From the NCBI GenBank assembly GCA_030704615.1, contig CM060731.1:30380001-30444000 (forward strand): DNA of 64,000 bases. Direction: 5' to 3'. This stretch comes from Takakia lepidozioides (taxonomy: Eukaryota > Streptophyta > Takakiopsida > Takakiales > Takakiaceae). A program made the position numbers and the translations under genes. A model generated the notes under the pieces. It searched no databases. It had not been told where the DNA came from and worked only from the letters and a program-made list of their open reading frames with translations. This document shows positions 35,011-47,228 of this stretch, one piece after another (within the stretch, counting starts at the first letter, position 1; each line of letters begins with the position of its first letter).

Positions 35011-37140
35011 GTCAGTAAACAGCTTAATTCCATTAGTGACAAAGGTCAACGAAGGTTGGCACGAACATTTGCCCCTGCCCAACGAACCTGCCCAAAAACT
35101 GCACCTTCGACTAACGAGGTGACAACATTCGCTCAGCCATGGTGCTTCCAAAAATTATCATTTTTCCCCACTTCACCCCGAACCTTCGTCCATCGAAGGT
35201 GGAGGATGATATAGCAATGTAAAATAATTAATTTAAAAAAAAAAACCCGAAAATTTTCATTTTCCCCAACTTCACCCTGATCATCTTCTTCATCCTCCAC
35301 CTTGGCCAATGAAGGTGTTCTCCGGGGCCATCTAGCCTACGATTGCTGTCCTTCAACTCCACAACTCATACCCCGCCTTTGTGATAATTAAAGGATCATT
35401 TCCTTTGCAAATTCTCTTTTTGGACCCCCATTCCAATCACATACAAAGCACCCCCCCTTCATTTTTGGGAGATTGGGGTGAAATTTGGTGTGAGGGTTTG
35501 GAATTGTGCACTTCACAGGAATATAACACTTTTTCTCCCAGGAAAATGTGGGATCATGGATTTTTTGCTTGGTCAAACATGAACTTTTGCTTTATTTTTT
35601 CCAATTTTCAAAAAATGCACCATCTTGTTATAATCTCCCAAACTACACGGTGGAATCTCCCCAAATTTGGGAGGCTTGTGCAGCTGGTAGGTAGGAATAA
35701 GTTTGTATGGTTCATCCAGGTGGATGAACGTTGGTAGGCAGGTAGCCGCTGTCGGTGTGAGGGTGGGTCCCGGAATTGTCCAAAAACCCAAAAACTGCTC
35801 CGTCCTTTAGGGGTTAATTTTTTTTTTCTCTCTCTATATGTATATATATACACTTCATGAGTACTAAAGACATTGTTTTGTCGTACAATATCGTGGTGCC
35901 AATGACTATCATGTACAGTGATATATGAATACTTTGTGGAATCTATAAACAAATTTATATTGGAACCAGGTTTGAAGTGTGCTTCATTAAAACATAAAAT
36001 ATTAGCCGTTTATATTGTAAATTGTGGTCTGTAAAAACATCTTCTTCATATAATAACAATGATTATATATATATATATATAATCATATTTTTATTTGGAA
36101 ACAGCTGGTACCAACAGCTCACAAATCAGGCCCAGAGGGGGAGCGAGTCTATTGGGCCCACAAAACACCTGAAATATGTAGATAAATAATTAACTATTTC
36201 AAGGATTTGCAAAAAGCAGCGGCTAGTGTGATGGTAAAGAGCATGTGATGAATGGGAGATCTACTATTCAAATCTTGGTAGGTGACATTGTGGCGGTAAT
36301 GTGTGTTACTTATAAATATATATTATGTTTGAGGGTCTGAAGGGTTGGAGTTAGGCGCTCGCTAGTTGGAGTCCGTTCTTGGTCAGTCAGTCCGCTTGCC
36401 ACTCGCCAGTCTACTGGTCAGTCCGCTCGCCAATCCGTTGGTCAGTCCGCTCACCAGTTGGAGTCAGTCGTTTGGCAGTCCGCTAGAAGGTCCATCGTCG
36501 TTAAAGAACTAGGACTTAGAAAAAATTGCAGAATCTAGACCCGGTGAAAGGGGGGTGGGTTCATGAGCTCACCCCATGGGCCATACCGGCGTCATGGTGC
36601 ATTCAAGTCCCAATTATTGAAAAATGAGAGGCTTTTTGTCCCACCATTATATAGGAGATTTCGATACAAATATATTGGAAAACGATTCAACCATGTAAAA
36701 ACAACCGGTACAATTTATGAGGATGTTTAATATGACACTACAATTCATAAAAACTCCTACAATGTATGGTTCATAGTTGGACCATATTTGGACAAATACA
36801 TCTAACCAACAATGTAGAGCTACAAAGGCATACTGGACAGGTCACAAACCTCTCTATATATATATATATAGCTTTGTTGTTAAATATCATCATTCAAAAA
36901 TATAGCATGTATGATATTTTGTTACATATCCCACATACTCCACATTTGGAGGGTAGAGCCATTATGCGTCTAGTTGCTTGATTGGAATTATTTAAGGGGA
37001 AAGAAATTAAAACCCCATTTAGTATATCTGAAAATCTTAAAATGTCTCCACTCTTGATTTTATGCTCACCAAAATTTTGGTCCAATCACCTACTCACCCG
37101 CTCACCAACTACCAACACACCAAGATTACCATTGACTCTA
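35011..37140. other. No recognisable gene; simple repeats
   Basis: AT-rich noncoding sequence. It holds a TA dinucleotide run at about 36062-36084 that can fold on itself, another at 36853-36871, and the short tandem repeat listed at 36385-36485. Confidence 0.45.
36385..36485. repeat. Short degenerate repeat of GGTCAGTCCGCT
   Basis: GGTCAGTCAGTCCGCTTGCC, CTGGTCAGTCCGCTCGCCA, TTGGTCAGTCCGCTCACCAG and GGCAGTCCGCTAG follow one another, each about 20-30 bp. Confidence 0.6.
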
Positions 37141-37141
37141 C

Positions 37142-37265
37142 TTTTAAGAGGAGCGGCAAGGCCATGGAATGTGCACCTAGGGTTTCAGAGCTTGGAAGAA
37201 GAACTCTTGCACCACAAGAGAAGTGTCTTGTGGCTGGAAATGTAAGCCTTAGGGTTTCAGGGGCT
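37142..37265 (+). mobile_element. Small fragment resembling the LTR-element leader
   Basis: TCAGAGCTTGGAA ... CTCTTGCACCACAAGAGAAG followed by TGTCTTGTG parallels 6495-6550 of the gypsy leader (GAGAGCTTGGAAATGAGCTC then TTGCATCACAAGAGAAGCG). It is too short to say more. Confidence 0.4.
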
Positions 37266-37524
37266 GTGACGGGCTGTGACTCCTGTTCCAGCCCTGCTCT
37301 TACCATGATAAGAGCCCTCTCAATGCTGAAGCTCGAGATTGAAACCCACTCTCAACATACTCCACAAAGTGCACTGATTTGCCCCAAGCCAAATCAGCCC
37401 TTTCGCTTGGTCTTGCAATCTTTCACACATTCCCAACCCAGTCAAGTGGCTGGAAGTAAGGAGTCAAGTGCCAAGTGAGTGCCAAGAGTGAGTGCCTGGC
37501 ACTAACTTTGTTCTCATTTTCAGG

Positions 37525-37797
37525 TTTCCTGTCTTCAGCATGATTGTGTTCGTCCCATTCTTAGCCATATCGTACACAACGCCCGTGTACTTTCTGGTGG
37601 GATTGGCGCCACACTATGGTTCATTCTTTTTCTTCTTACTAGTTATCTGGCTCACAATTGTCATGGCCAACTCTTTCATTGCATTCTTCAGTGCTATCCT
37701 ATCAAACTTCATAGAGGGAAATCAGTTAATCACAGGATTCATGGCAGCTTTCTTCCTTTTCTCAGGCTATTTTATTTCCAAGGATTACATGCCCAGG
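37525..37797 (+). CDS. Single exon of an ABCG-type half transporter
   Basis: A 273-bp, 91-codon stretch has a strong acceptor (TTTCAG) before it and a donor (AG|GTACTG) after it. It encodes hydrophobic helices in the ABC2-membrane style: FSMIVFVPFLAISYTTPVYF, FFFFLLVIWLTIVMANSFIA, then NLITGFMAAFFLFSG-like QLITGFMAAFFLFSGYFISK. This fits transmembrane helices of plant ABCG (WBC) exporters, near the re-entrant part after helix 4. No Walker or signature motifs and no further exons are visible within several kilobases, so it may be one exon of a gene with huge introns or an isolated fragment. Confidence 0.55.
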
Positions 37798-38002
37798 TAC
37801 TGGCTTCTCCTACACAATACCTCCAGTTGTTGCATATGCCAAAATCTTGGTTTATACAACTTTAGGGTCTATTACAACGCCATGGCAGAGTATTGTTAAT
37901 TTTTCTTCCGAAAGGGAAAACTGCAAGTGCCAGCTCACAATTCCGTCTTGCCAGAGGAGGAAAAATAATTCAGGCTCTTGCTACACTGAAGCCTCTGGAT
38001 GT

Positions 38003-40431
38003 CTAGAGGTACTTGACAAACCAGTCAAGCATGAGCTGGTGTGCCTCTACAGCCGCCTCCACTGCTGCTGGAGATGTTTCATCGTATCGTATTGTCCATC
38101 CATGCTTCACGTTTGGAAATATCTTCACATAGCTTTGTAACTGCAAACCAGCAAACATTTCCGATTTGACAAAGACAGAGAGATCAGCTCCAGGTTATGC
38201 TGCACAAGCCTAGCTGAAAAGGAACCTGCCCTGGAAATTGCCTCCAAATTCTGTTAAAAAGACCATGAAAATTAAAACACACTCCACAACCCATCCAACA
38301 ACGTGTCCACATCTCTGAAAGAGATCAGTAGAGGTTGATATAAACTTTCTGCATATGCCACACTCATTACAATGTCAGACACGGAAGAATTAGAACTACC
38401 ACAGTTTACAATAAAGGTGACCTCTGTGCGTGACGCCAGGATTGGTATAGCCTTCTCAGCCCCATCTGTTGGAGCAGCCAATACTGAAACCGGTACATTC
38501 ACCTCTGCATTGACATCCACAGTTCTTGGATTCAACACTGGCATGCACCTCTTCCCTCTTTAAATATTCATTTGGCTCCTTTTCTTGGGAGGTGATTGAC
38601 CTTCCCCAGCTATTCTTCCCTTGTAGCTCTCTGGTTGCTAAATCAGTCTGGGTTCCTACCTGTTCGGGTGTGCCAAGGACATCAGCAAGGTTCATGTACT
38701 GAGTTAATTGGGGGTCTTCCCATTCTCTTTGTCCAAAAAAGGGTTACAGAGAGACGGAGAATAACATCATATATTACATCCCGAAGGTCTTATGCGAGTC
38801 AGGAAGGTAATGAGGCTTTCCAAACCAAAATAGGACTTGGCTGTGCTGCACTGGAACATGCAAGAAAAGAGATGAAAAAAAGCATATTTGTTAAGCACCC
38901 AACAGTACAAGCATACAGCCAACAATTTGGAAAGTGAATACAAAATGCAACGGCACTTGTCACGGAATAAGGCAAGGGGGCTGACCTTCATAGTCTTTAG
39001 TTTCAACAAAGTAGGGATGCAGCTGCACGATTGCTTTAATGATCTCCTCCTGTCCAAGAAGAACTGCAACTTTTGCTGCACAAACAGTAAAGAGATATAT
39101 CAAGAAAACAAATCCCACGGTACGGGAATCAAGAACTAGGGGCAGACTATAAACATTAACCTGGTGGTTGAGGCGCTCTAGTCACAGGGTAGGTTGCAAG
39201 CTGGTTTAATAGGGGTTTCTGAGTCTCATGTGAACAAATACATAGTACATTACATGAGTTGCCTGTGAAGGGGCATTTAGATTGCCCATCCAACATAGGC
39301 AGCAGCTGTAATGGGTTAGCCACAATCTTGAAATCAATTTTGGGACAGGACCAGATAAATGTTGAACCTCTCCAAGTAATGATCAAGAAAATGCTTGAAA
39401 GGAGACAAACAATCACAACAGCCAAACAGTAATACCTCCCCAACAGAAGCCTGCTGCACCAATGGAGCTTATTCCTTTGGCCTTAATCTCCTCCACTAAC
39501 TGCTTTGCAACACCTACTGATTCAGCCTGCATCGCCACCACACAGGCCATTAAAAAGCCACAATCTCACTGTAAAGGTAGGCTACAGCCCCTGCTTTCTA
39601 CCAATCTGGTCGCAAAGCTCTCCAATTCATCATGTCTTCACTGGTGCACGTTGCACTTTCACCTGTCAAATGTTGGAAACATCCATGGTAAACTCCATTC
39701 ATTCTACAATAGCATATGCCTGTACACATTACAATGTCAGAAGGTACATGCACAAATAAAAATTCTTATCATGTTTCTGAAGTGTGTGAAATTTGTACCA
39801 GCGACTGTCTCACATGGGCCCACACATGAATGCAGAAAACCAATAGAGGAGCTTGTACTTATCCTGCCCTCAAGAGTAGGAGAAATTGAGTGATACATTG
39901 ATTAGCCAGTCCCTGCGAAAGGTGGCCCATGGGCATAGTCTGCACAGATCTGCCAGAGCCGGTCCTAGGATCTCAGACGGCCAGGGTATATGACACTCAT
40001 CCTGAATTCCCATACGGCTTGCACTGAGCAAACAAGAATCTAGCTACAAAAAGAAGTACTTATAAAACGTTGTGTGCCATAGCCTCGTGGCCATAGACCC
40101 AATCTAGCTACAAAAGAATGTACTTATGAGATGTTGTTTGCCATAGCCATATGGGATGTCCAGTTTGGTGCCCAGTTTGGGCGGAACAAGAGGGAAGGGC
40201 TCATTCCAGGAGTGGGATTTACCATGGTATAAAGAATTGGTTAAGGCTTTCCGGATTTCCTCGAGTAATCCCTGCACACAAGCATCAATCTGCTGTGTGT
40301 GAGCTGCCCAGCATTTAGACCCCAAGAGGGCCAGGGCTTAAGGCTCAGCCTCGAGATCACGAAAGTTGGTGAACAGAGGTGCAGGGACTAAGTTCTTAAT
40401 GGTGCTGAAGAGGTCTATGTGTGTGAGTGAA

Positions 40432-40463
<32 letters not shown>

Positions 40464-43159
40464 CTCATAAGACGTTGTTTGCCGTAGCCTTGTGGCCATT
40501 GACCCCGCGCCTAGTTTGAGCGGGAACAAAAGGGACAGAACCTACCTCTGTCAGGGGCTGACGTTGGTAGTAAGACTTACCTCCATATAAAGAATTAATC
40601 CGGGTTTTCCAGATATCCTCTAGAAATCCCTTCACACAAGCATCAATCTGCTGTCTGTGATTTGCCCAAAAACTAGGCCTCAGGAGGGCCTGGGCTTTTG
40701 GCTCAGCCTTGAGACTTTCAAAGTTGGTAAACAGGGGTACAGGCACAATTCCCTTAATAGATTTGAAGAGAGCGTCTCTTTGGTGAGAGAACCCCGGACA
40801 GTGTATCAGAAAATGAATACTGTCTTCAGATTGCCCACACAACGGGCAATTGCACTCTCCCTTTCCTCTCTGCTTCTGTTTGCTGTTCAAAGGTAGGCTT
40901 CCTGCCCTGAGTTTAAATTTCAGTCTAGTGCCGAGAGTGTGTAGACCCTTGAGGTCATCCAAGATGTCCTCCCCCATGTCACAGACTGGAAACAAGTTCA
41001 GGGAAGTTTTCTGCCTAACTTCATTTTCATCAGACAATCTCATGGCAACAGACATGGCTGAGGACACTACAGCCTCTAAGTCAGATTTATCCAGCAGGGT
41101 CAAGACTTGCGGATCCAGGTCCAGGTCCTTGAGGATCTCTTCTACTCTCTTCTGCCAGGACTAGCCTGTTTGACAGGTCGGTCCTGTTTCCAAGATATAG
41201 AGTCGATTAATTTAGGATATCTGGTGTTGGGCATATGTTGCAGCTGACCCCACCATCTGACCTTGAATTCATCTCGTCGGGAGCTTAAGGACGGAATGCC
41301 AAACTCACCCCAAACAGCCACATTGGCTGTTTTGGAGCATGCTGACATACACTCCTTAAGCACCCCCACTTGAATGGATTCTAGAGACTTAGCCTGGTTG
41401 GAGTTATCAACCCATATAGCAGATCCGTACTCCAAGGCAGGTCTAATAACACGACAAAGCATGGTTTTCTTAACCTCAGAGTTGACCCCTCTGCAGTGGA
41501 AAAATTTAGTGAGCCCCAGAGCTTTGAAGAGAGAGAGAGAGAGAGAGAGACCGGATGGTGTCTTGGGAGGTATTCAGACACTTTGGCCGTAAACTCATCC
41601 GAAAAGTCCGCCCCAGAGAAGATGTTCGCAGGAGGCTTGAAAATATCTCCGCGAAAAAAATCTGGAACTACCGCCAGGTAGCCCGCTTCTGCCACTTTGT
41701 CGGCCAGTTTCCTGTCATACACATCACAACAAGCCATGCCCCAAGAGATGTCTGATCTTGTCACCCAGACTGAAGAAGGAAATAGAGTAGCCTTCCCAAA
41801 GCCTGCTTAGAACCTTCTGGCTTGAGCAACCTAACACTACAGGTGCAGAGGCATTCCTAGTTGCCTAAAACAGACAGCTATGATGAGTTTGTGGGGACAG
41901 TCACAGGGGATACTGGCCATTCGGGAGTCAGTCCTGGAGTTTAAAAACCTGAATGAAACACAATCTGATTGTCGAAATGACGGAAGATGTAGAACTTGCA
42001 TAGATACTGTAATAGAAGGTCTGACATTCATTCTACCGCTGCCATAGTAGCTCTATACCCGGACACATCTGGACACAATGCAGAGAGAAGACATACAGAG
42101 AGGGACAGTTGTCACCTTAGAAGAGGTCCCTCATATCCTGTAGACAACCAACATAGCAGCGAGAATGTCAGTACATGTGCTCACATTCAAGACCCTGGTG
42201 GGCTCAAGCTTCAATCTGAACTTAAATAGGACTCAACATCAGTTTTGCCTACTCCAGCATCACTTTAGTCTCGTTTTCATTTCACAGTTCTCACCTTTCA
42301 ACCTGATATAACTGTTATCAATCACCTGAGAATGGCAAGCTCGGTACTTTCACACAACGAACAAAGAGATTTTAGCGCAATTAGACTGACTCGGTCCATG
42401 TGCTTACCAGCATGCAACGTGCAACCTGTGAAGCCCTACTGAAGTGCGGAAACTTCTGCATGTGTGCAGTGGAGTCGAAGAATTGGAGAATTTGTGGTAA
42501 CCAATAATCACAGTTAGCACTCCAGCTCAGCGATTTATGTCCACTAGCTTCCCTAAAGGAGGTCCCAGAATTTCATTATAGAGCAACTGGTTCATCTTAC
42601 CCCAGTCAACTGCACCAGGGTACTGCAGGATGCAGCTATGGTGCTAAGAGAAACATGTTGATCAAGTGTTCTCCTACATGAGCTTCCCTCACACTGGATG
42701 GATTGATGTCCTGGTACATGAGTCAGATAGTCCCCATTCAGCCAGGCTCAATTTACAAACACCTATAGAAGTTGACCCAAGACCAATAGTTGTACACTGG
42801 TTCACTGGCTAGCATTCATCCATGTGCGCATTTCCTAGGGAGAGCTGGCTCGGCTGGACTACAGAATGCACACACCTACGGCAAAGTGATAAGCGAATCC
42901 AGAAACGTACAACAAATGCTCAAGCGACCGAAAACGGAGGGGGAACATATGAGATTTTAAAAGAAAGAGAAACGAGGCGGATCAGCTCAACATAACCGAG
43001 GAAGAGAATTGAAGTACCCATAATGTCGTGGATGAGGATCACAGCAGCCGAAGCAGACTCCGAACCACTGACGTACACAGAGAGCCCGGCTATGGTGTCC
43101 ATTGTCCCCACAGAGGTATCCACCGCTGGAGGCGCGGGTATGCAGCACTCCTTCTGCAT
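38003..43159 (-). CDS. Dienelactone-hydrolase-like protein (carboxymethylenebutenolidase family)
   Basis: Exons with GT/AG borders on the minus strand: 43018-43159 (start MQKECCIPAPP, ends VILIHDIMG), 41552 to about 41745 (KLADKVAEAGYLAVVPDFFR), 39436-39526 (ESVGVAKQLVEEI ... IGAAGFCWG), 38986-39075 (AKVAVLLGQEEIIKAIVQLH), 38422-38504 (EVNVPVSVLAAPTDGAEKAI), 38003-38140 (YVKIFPNVKHGWTIRY to stop). These follow plant dienelactone hydrolases exon by exon. The nucleophile Cys is in GFCWG and the catalytic His in HGW; the Asp is probably in APTD. The family is cytosolic alpha/beta hydrolases of about 240 residues that cleave small esters or lactones. The exact 5' edge of exon 2 is unclear. Two LINE tails fill the intron between exons 2 and 3. 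Confidence 0.8.
40075..40437 (-). mobile_element. LINE 3' end (copy 3) inside the hydrolase intron
   Basis: The minus strand encodes LVPAPLFTNFRDLEAEP, AHTQQIDACVQGLLEEIRKA and NSLYHGKSHSWNEPFPLVP, a diverged relative of the LINE C-terminus at 40455. Its 5' edge stops at the GA tract beginning near 40431. Confidence 0.6.
40455..41527 (-). mobile_element. LINE 3' end (copy 2) inside the hydrolase intron
   Basis: The minus strand encodes the end of a LINE ORF2: MLCRVIRPALEYGSAIWVD, VRWWGQLQHMPNTRYPKLID, then, after a frame change near 41130, the Cys/His finger CNCPLCGQSEDSIHFLIHC and the terminus HKATANNVL. The piece lies between two (GA)n tracts (about 40431-40456 and 41528-41550); the second sits directly at the donor of hydrolase exon 2. 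The tracts could be a repeated target duplication. It is about 93-95% like copy 1 by eye over shared sequence. Confidence 0.7.
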
Positions 43160-43199
43160 GGCGTCGTCTCAAATCGTCTCACCGCACTCTAAGAAGTTC

Positions 43200-44190
43200 C
43201 ACTCTCTTCTGGTCTCGTGTACGTGAAGGAAAATGGGGGATGTAAGGTAGTTATACCCAAATGTGAGCGTTTAAAGCAGATATGCCCGTACAATTGGTGC
43301 AGTAAGGGGAAAAATTATATGACTGGATTAGCAATTGAACAAACAGCTTGTGGTATGAATTGCATGAATTTTGGACGAAGTGGCTAATTGATATATATTA
43401 TCAAAGTGGCAGGGCACAAAAATGCTATGCATGAGCTATAGAGGGTACCATAACTCACTGAAATATTATCTAATATGAAGCCTACATGTGACCTGATATG
43501 CACGAGATGTGCACTTGAAATGGCCCCCACACACCAACTACTACACCCAATAACTCACCCAACAGCTCGGCCCACAAGAGCAAAATGTACCCTATGGTGC
43601 AGTAGCGAAATAAAGGAGATCGAATGCATGAACTCCAGTAAGCCCTTGGAAACCGTGAATGTGTGCCAAATGTTCAATCCCGCATGTAAAGTGGACCCCA
43701 CTCTCCTAGATTTGGATTCTTATTTAAGCACGTAGTGATCCAAAGTGTGCCAAACTGTGTGCTTTTCCAGCCTGAAACCTCACCTTTCACTGCACTAATT
43801 TGGACCATCCAAGTGTCACAAGCCACGGCTCTCCACCTATTGTTCTCCCGCCACCACCTTGATTCCTCCCGCCATCTCTGTCGCCTCCCAGCAACTCCTT
43901 CCCACCATGGCCCTCCATGACAGCAACTCACTCTACAACAGGTGGTCCCGAACCTGGTTGATGCGCCCATGGCACTCCTACAACTTGCAGATGACTTGTG
44001 TCTTCCCCTGGGGCCTTTGCCCGATGTTTAGCAATAGCAATTTTTTGATTGTGTTTACAGATTGGTGGAGCCCACCCGCACAATGGGGCGATCCATGCAT
44101 GCTTGGGGGAGGGGTTGTTTGCTTTGATTGCTGCATGCAGACGTTCTCCTGCCTCGCTGCAGGCTCGTGCCGACCACTTGGCGTCGAAGG
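43200..44190. other. No recognisable gene
   Basis: Probable promoter side of the hydrolase gene, followed by Pro/His-rich short frames around 43735-43970 that I cannot assign. Confidence 0.4.
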
Positions 44191-44199
44191 TCCTCTTGG

Positions 44200-46000
44200 C
44201 TAGTCGCTCTTGTGTTCGGGCCTTCTTGAGAGCATCTTTCTCGATCTTCTCGGCTGCCCGCTTTGCTTTACCTTGCAGGGTCTCCTCTTTTTCTGCTCAC
44301 GAGCTTGGGTTGCTTCTTCTTTTAGTCTCACTTTTTGCTCTAGTGCTGCCAAGTATACATCAGATGTCATTATAATTGACTTGTTGTAGTCTATAATAGG
44401 TTCATCTCCTGATGCTCTTACCCTTCGATCGACTGCATGAGCCTCTGGGAGCGTCAAGAATCGGGAGATTGATGAAAGGACCTCTGGCTGGCTGGGAACC
44501 ATCTCCCAGTCTGCGTTATCATCGAACTGCACTAAGGACTCCTGACTACTGCGAAAGTGTGGCTGGTTGTCATCGCCCCTTTCCTGGTCATTGCGCCCAT
44601 CCTCATCTAGCTCTTCGACCACCACAAAGTAGTGGTGGTGATTATCTTGTATGCTGGGCACATGGTTGCCCAACACCTCTTCCACATGAAGGGCAGAAAG
44701 TACGTCTTTTACCTCCCCCTCAGGTGTATCCTCGTCCATTGATTCTGGCCTGATCTCCTCGGCGTGCAGGTCTGGTGTCCCCGGCCCTGAGAAACATTCT
44801 GCCGGCCCCATCTTTCCTGCCATGGCTTCTGGATTCAGAGGCCAGATCCCAGAGGTCTTGAATCCCTTGGCAATGTTGGTAGGGGTTAGTCCTTTTTTTC
44901 AATGCAAGGGAGACCCATTGGGCCAGATCTTCTTTCAACGCTCCTCTTCCTTTATGTGCCATGGTCCAAACATCTCTATATTTCCTGAAGGCAGTCTTAA
45001 AGGGCTTGAACACTGCCACATCAAGGGGCTGGAGTGCATGGGATGTGTGGGAAGGAAGTGTAATGACATCAAGTCCTACTGATCTTGCTTGCTTGACAAT
45101 GTCTAGGGTGACGTGTGAGTTGTGGCCATCCAGAATTAGCAAATGCCTGTTTGTGACGGTAATGTCATTGCCCATTGCCTTTGCTGATTCCAGAAAATGT
45201 GATATCCACTTGTGAAACAATATTGCAGTCATCCATGCTTTTCTTTGCATTGCCATTGTTGCTCCATATTCATATTTGTGAATGTAATTGCGACAACATC
45301 TTTTCCCTTTGAATATGTAGAAGTTTGGGATGTAACTTCCTGCAGCATTCATGCAGATGAGGACGCTCAGCCACTCCCTCTGATCTGGTGTTATAGAATG
45401 AATAGATCTGGATCCGGTCTTGGCCAGCACAACAGCACCTCCGTTTCGCCCAGCTTGGGCCCGTGACTTGTCACAATTCCATATCATTGTTGGCCCATAG
45501 TTGTGCTTCTCATACATCAGTTTCAGGTTAGCATAGAACGTCTTTACGTTCTCTGGACATAGTCCCTTGGCCCTCCCAATTTCTAGTCCTTGAGCTACTC
45601 TCAATGAAAGATGTGGATGTCGTGACCTGAACCATCTCACCCACCCCTAGCCCGAGATTCCATTTGTGAAAGGTGTGACTTTCTCGTGCGTAACTTCAAC
45701 CACCTTCAGACGTAGTTGAGTTAGTGTCAAGGGATGCCTGATATCTTGCATTTTTTCAATATACTGGACTAGTTCAGCTTCTTCCTTGGCGTTTAATGTC
45801 CCTTTGCTGCCTCTCTTCCTACTAGTAGTAACGCCATAAACGTGGTTTCTCAGACTTGTTGCAAGCACTTCAAACATCCTTGCTGCGGATCTGATGCTGT
45901 CTCCACGGTCAACGGCAGCCACGACACCTCGCAACTGTTCATCAGTCCAGTTTCCATTCTTGAGAGGCCTCCTCCCTCTCCTTGGGCGGCCCCCACGCAT
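44200..46000 (-). pseudogene. DDE-1 superfamily transposase
   Basis: The N-terminus (RGGRPRRGRRPL, then WTDEQLRGVVAAVDRGDSIR, AARMFEV) is an AT-hook-like basic patch and a psq-type helix-turn-helix. After a TAG at 45644-45646 the DDE core follows: MIWNCDKS (Asp57 from the downstream Met), LLILDGHNSH (Asp171) and LQPLDVAVFKPFK (Asp207). Transposases of this family cut and paste at TA sites. Near 44897 a run of seven A (on the coding strand) shifts the frame; six would join KKGLTP, KGFKTSGIWPLNPEAM and the 3' part. One nonsense codon and one homopolymer slip are the only defects I see, so the copy is recent. Confidence 0.8.
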
Positions 46001-46409
46001 AGCAGGTCCATCAGATCAAAGAGTGTTAATGTCGGCAGGTCCTTCAGTATTTGTCTCTGGCAATGTTGTTGTCTGGTCTAGCTGTACTGCAGATTCTGGT
46101 TGACGTTGGCCTTGGTCCACCTGAAATTCAACTTGATCTTGGGCTTGGGCTTGGCCCACCTGAAAATTCAACTTGGGAATCCTCTCCATGGCCCCACTGG
46201 AAATTTTCAAGGCCATCATCCTCACTTTGACCTCCATCATTTGCATGTTTATACCTTTCATTGTATCCGTCATCTGAGTCACTTGTGAGTGGTTGGCTAC
46301 TGATCTGCGTTCCATCGCTATCATCAGCTACCTCGGTATCTGGCAACAATCGAAAAGCTTGGCTGGGCCTGAAATTCAAGTCCATCGCTGTTGCACACTC
46401 CTCACTCAT
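44200..46409 (-). mobile_element. Pogo/Tigger-type DNA transposon body
   Basis: Minus-strand frames form one transposase with upstream and downstream acidic/basic extensions. 46409-46128 is an acidic Ser/Asp-rich leader, 46000-44830 the transposase, 44823-44200 an acidic stretch ending in a Lys/Arg-rich coiled tail. I did not find convincing terminal inverted repeats or a TA duplication, so the element limits are those of the coding region. Confidence 0.7.
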
Positions 46410-46418
46410 GACTATACA

Positions 46419-46646
46419 CTTAGTAATAAACTAGATTAACTGAAGTGTAAACTAAACCAATCTTCAAACTATGCTCCCTGCACATGAATTAGTAATAATG
46501 TACTGGATTAACTGAAGTGTAAACTAATGGGATTCCAATCTCCAAACTATGCTCCCTGCACATCAATCAATAGTAATGGACTGGATTAACTGAAGTGTAA
46601 ATCAATGCTGAGCCAATCTCCAAACTATGCTCCCTGCACATGAATG
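46419..46646. repeat. Three tandem copies of a 70-80 bp unit
   Basis: Each unit contains ATTAACTGAAGTGTAAA, then TTCAAACTATG or TCCAAACTATG and CTCCCTGCACATGAAT. The array sits just upstream of the transposase leader on the minus strand, so it may be subterminal repeats of the transposon. Confidence 0.75.
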
Positions 46647-47228
46647 AGAACTTGTAGTTTCGAAGTTGTATAATGAAGTTATACATGCAGGCAGAGTGAA
46701 TGGAACCCTGTGAATTTGAAATTGAGCAGCCGCCAAGGCATTTAAAAAAACAAATCAAAGCATATCTGATCAATCCTAAACCCCATGCAGAGTTAATTAG
46801 AATAACAACGTGCGTACATTAGCACTCAGCTTTATTAATATGCCTCCATTTGGCAAATACGCTGATCACAGTATTCAGTACGTTTTTGTTCACCTAACAA
46901 AGCACCATGGGCCCACAATGCCCATGAGGGAACCTTACGACCTTATTGGCAGTAAGGTCGCCGTTTAAGGGCATGCAAAACCACTTTACACCCCAAAAAT
47001 AGGGGTCCATTTTGAGACCTCCTCATATTTGGGCGTTTCTACCTTATATATCACTGTTGGGCGGTTATTTGATTTTCTTCATAACCAGCGGTTACAATAT
47101 ATAGTGCTGTCCATATGTACTGAAACTTCGCCGAAGGAACGGTCCAATATTGGTAGGTAATACCATACCCCGACAGGTAGGTAAGGTGGCCAATACCCTG
47201 AGCAATACCATACTAGGACAATACATAC
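46647..47228. other. No gene; one perfect short hairpin
   Basis: Around 46938-46960, CGACCTTA, seven bases, then TAAGGTCG form a perfect 8-bp stem. Nothing else is recognisable. Confidence 0.4.
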
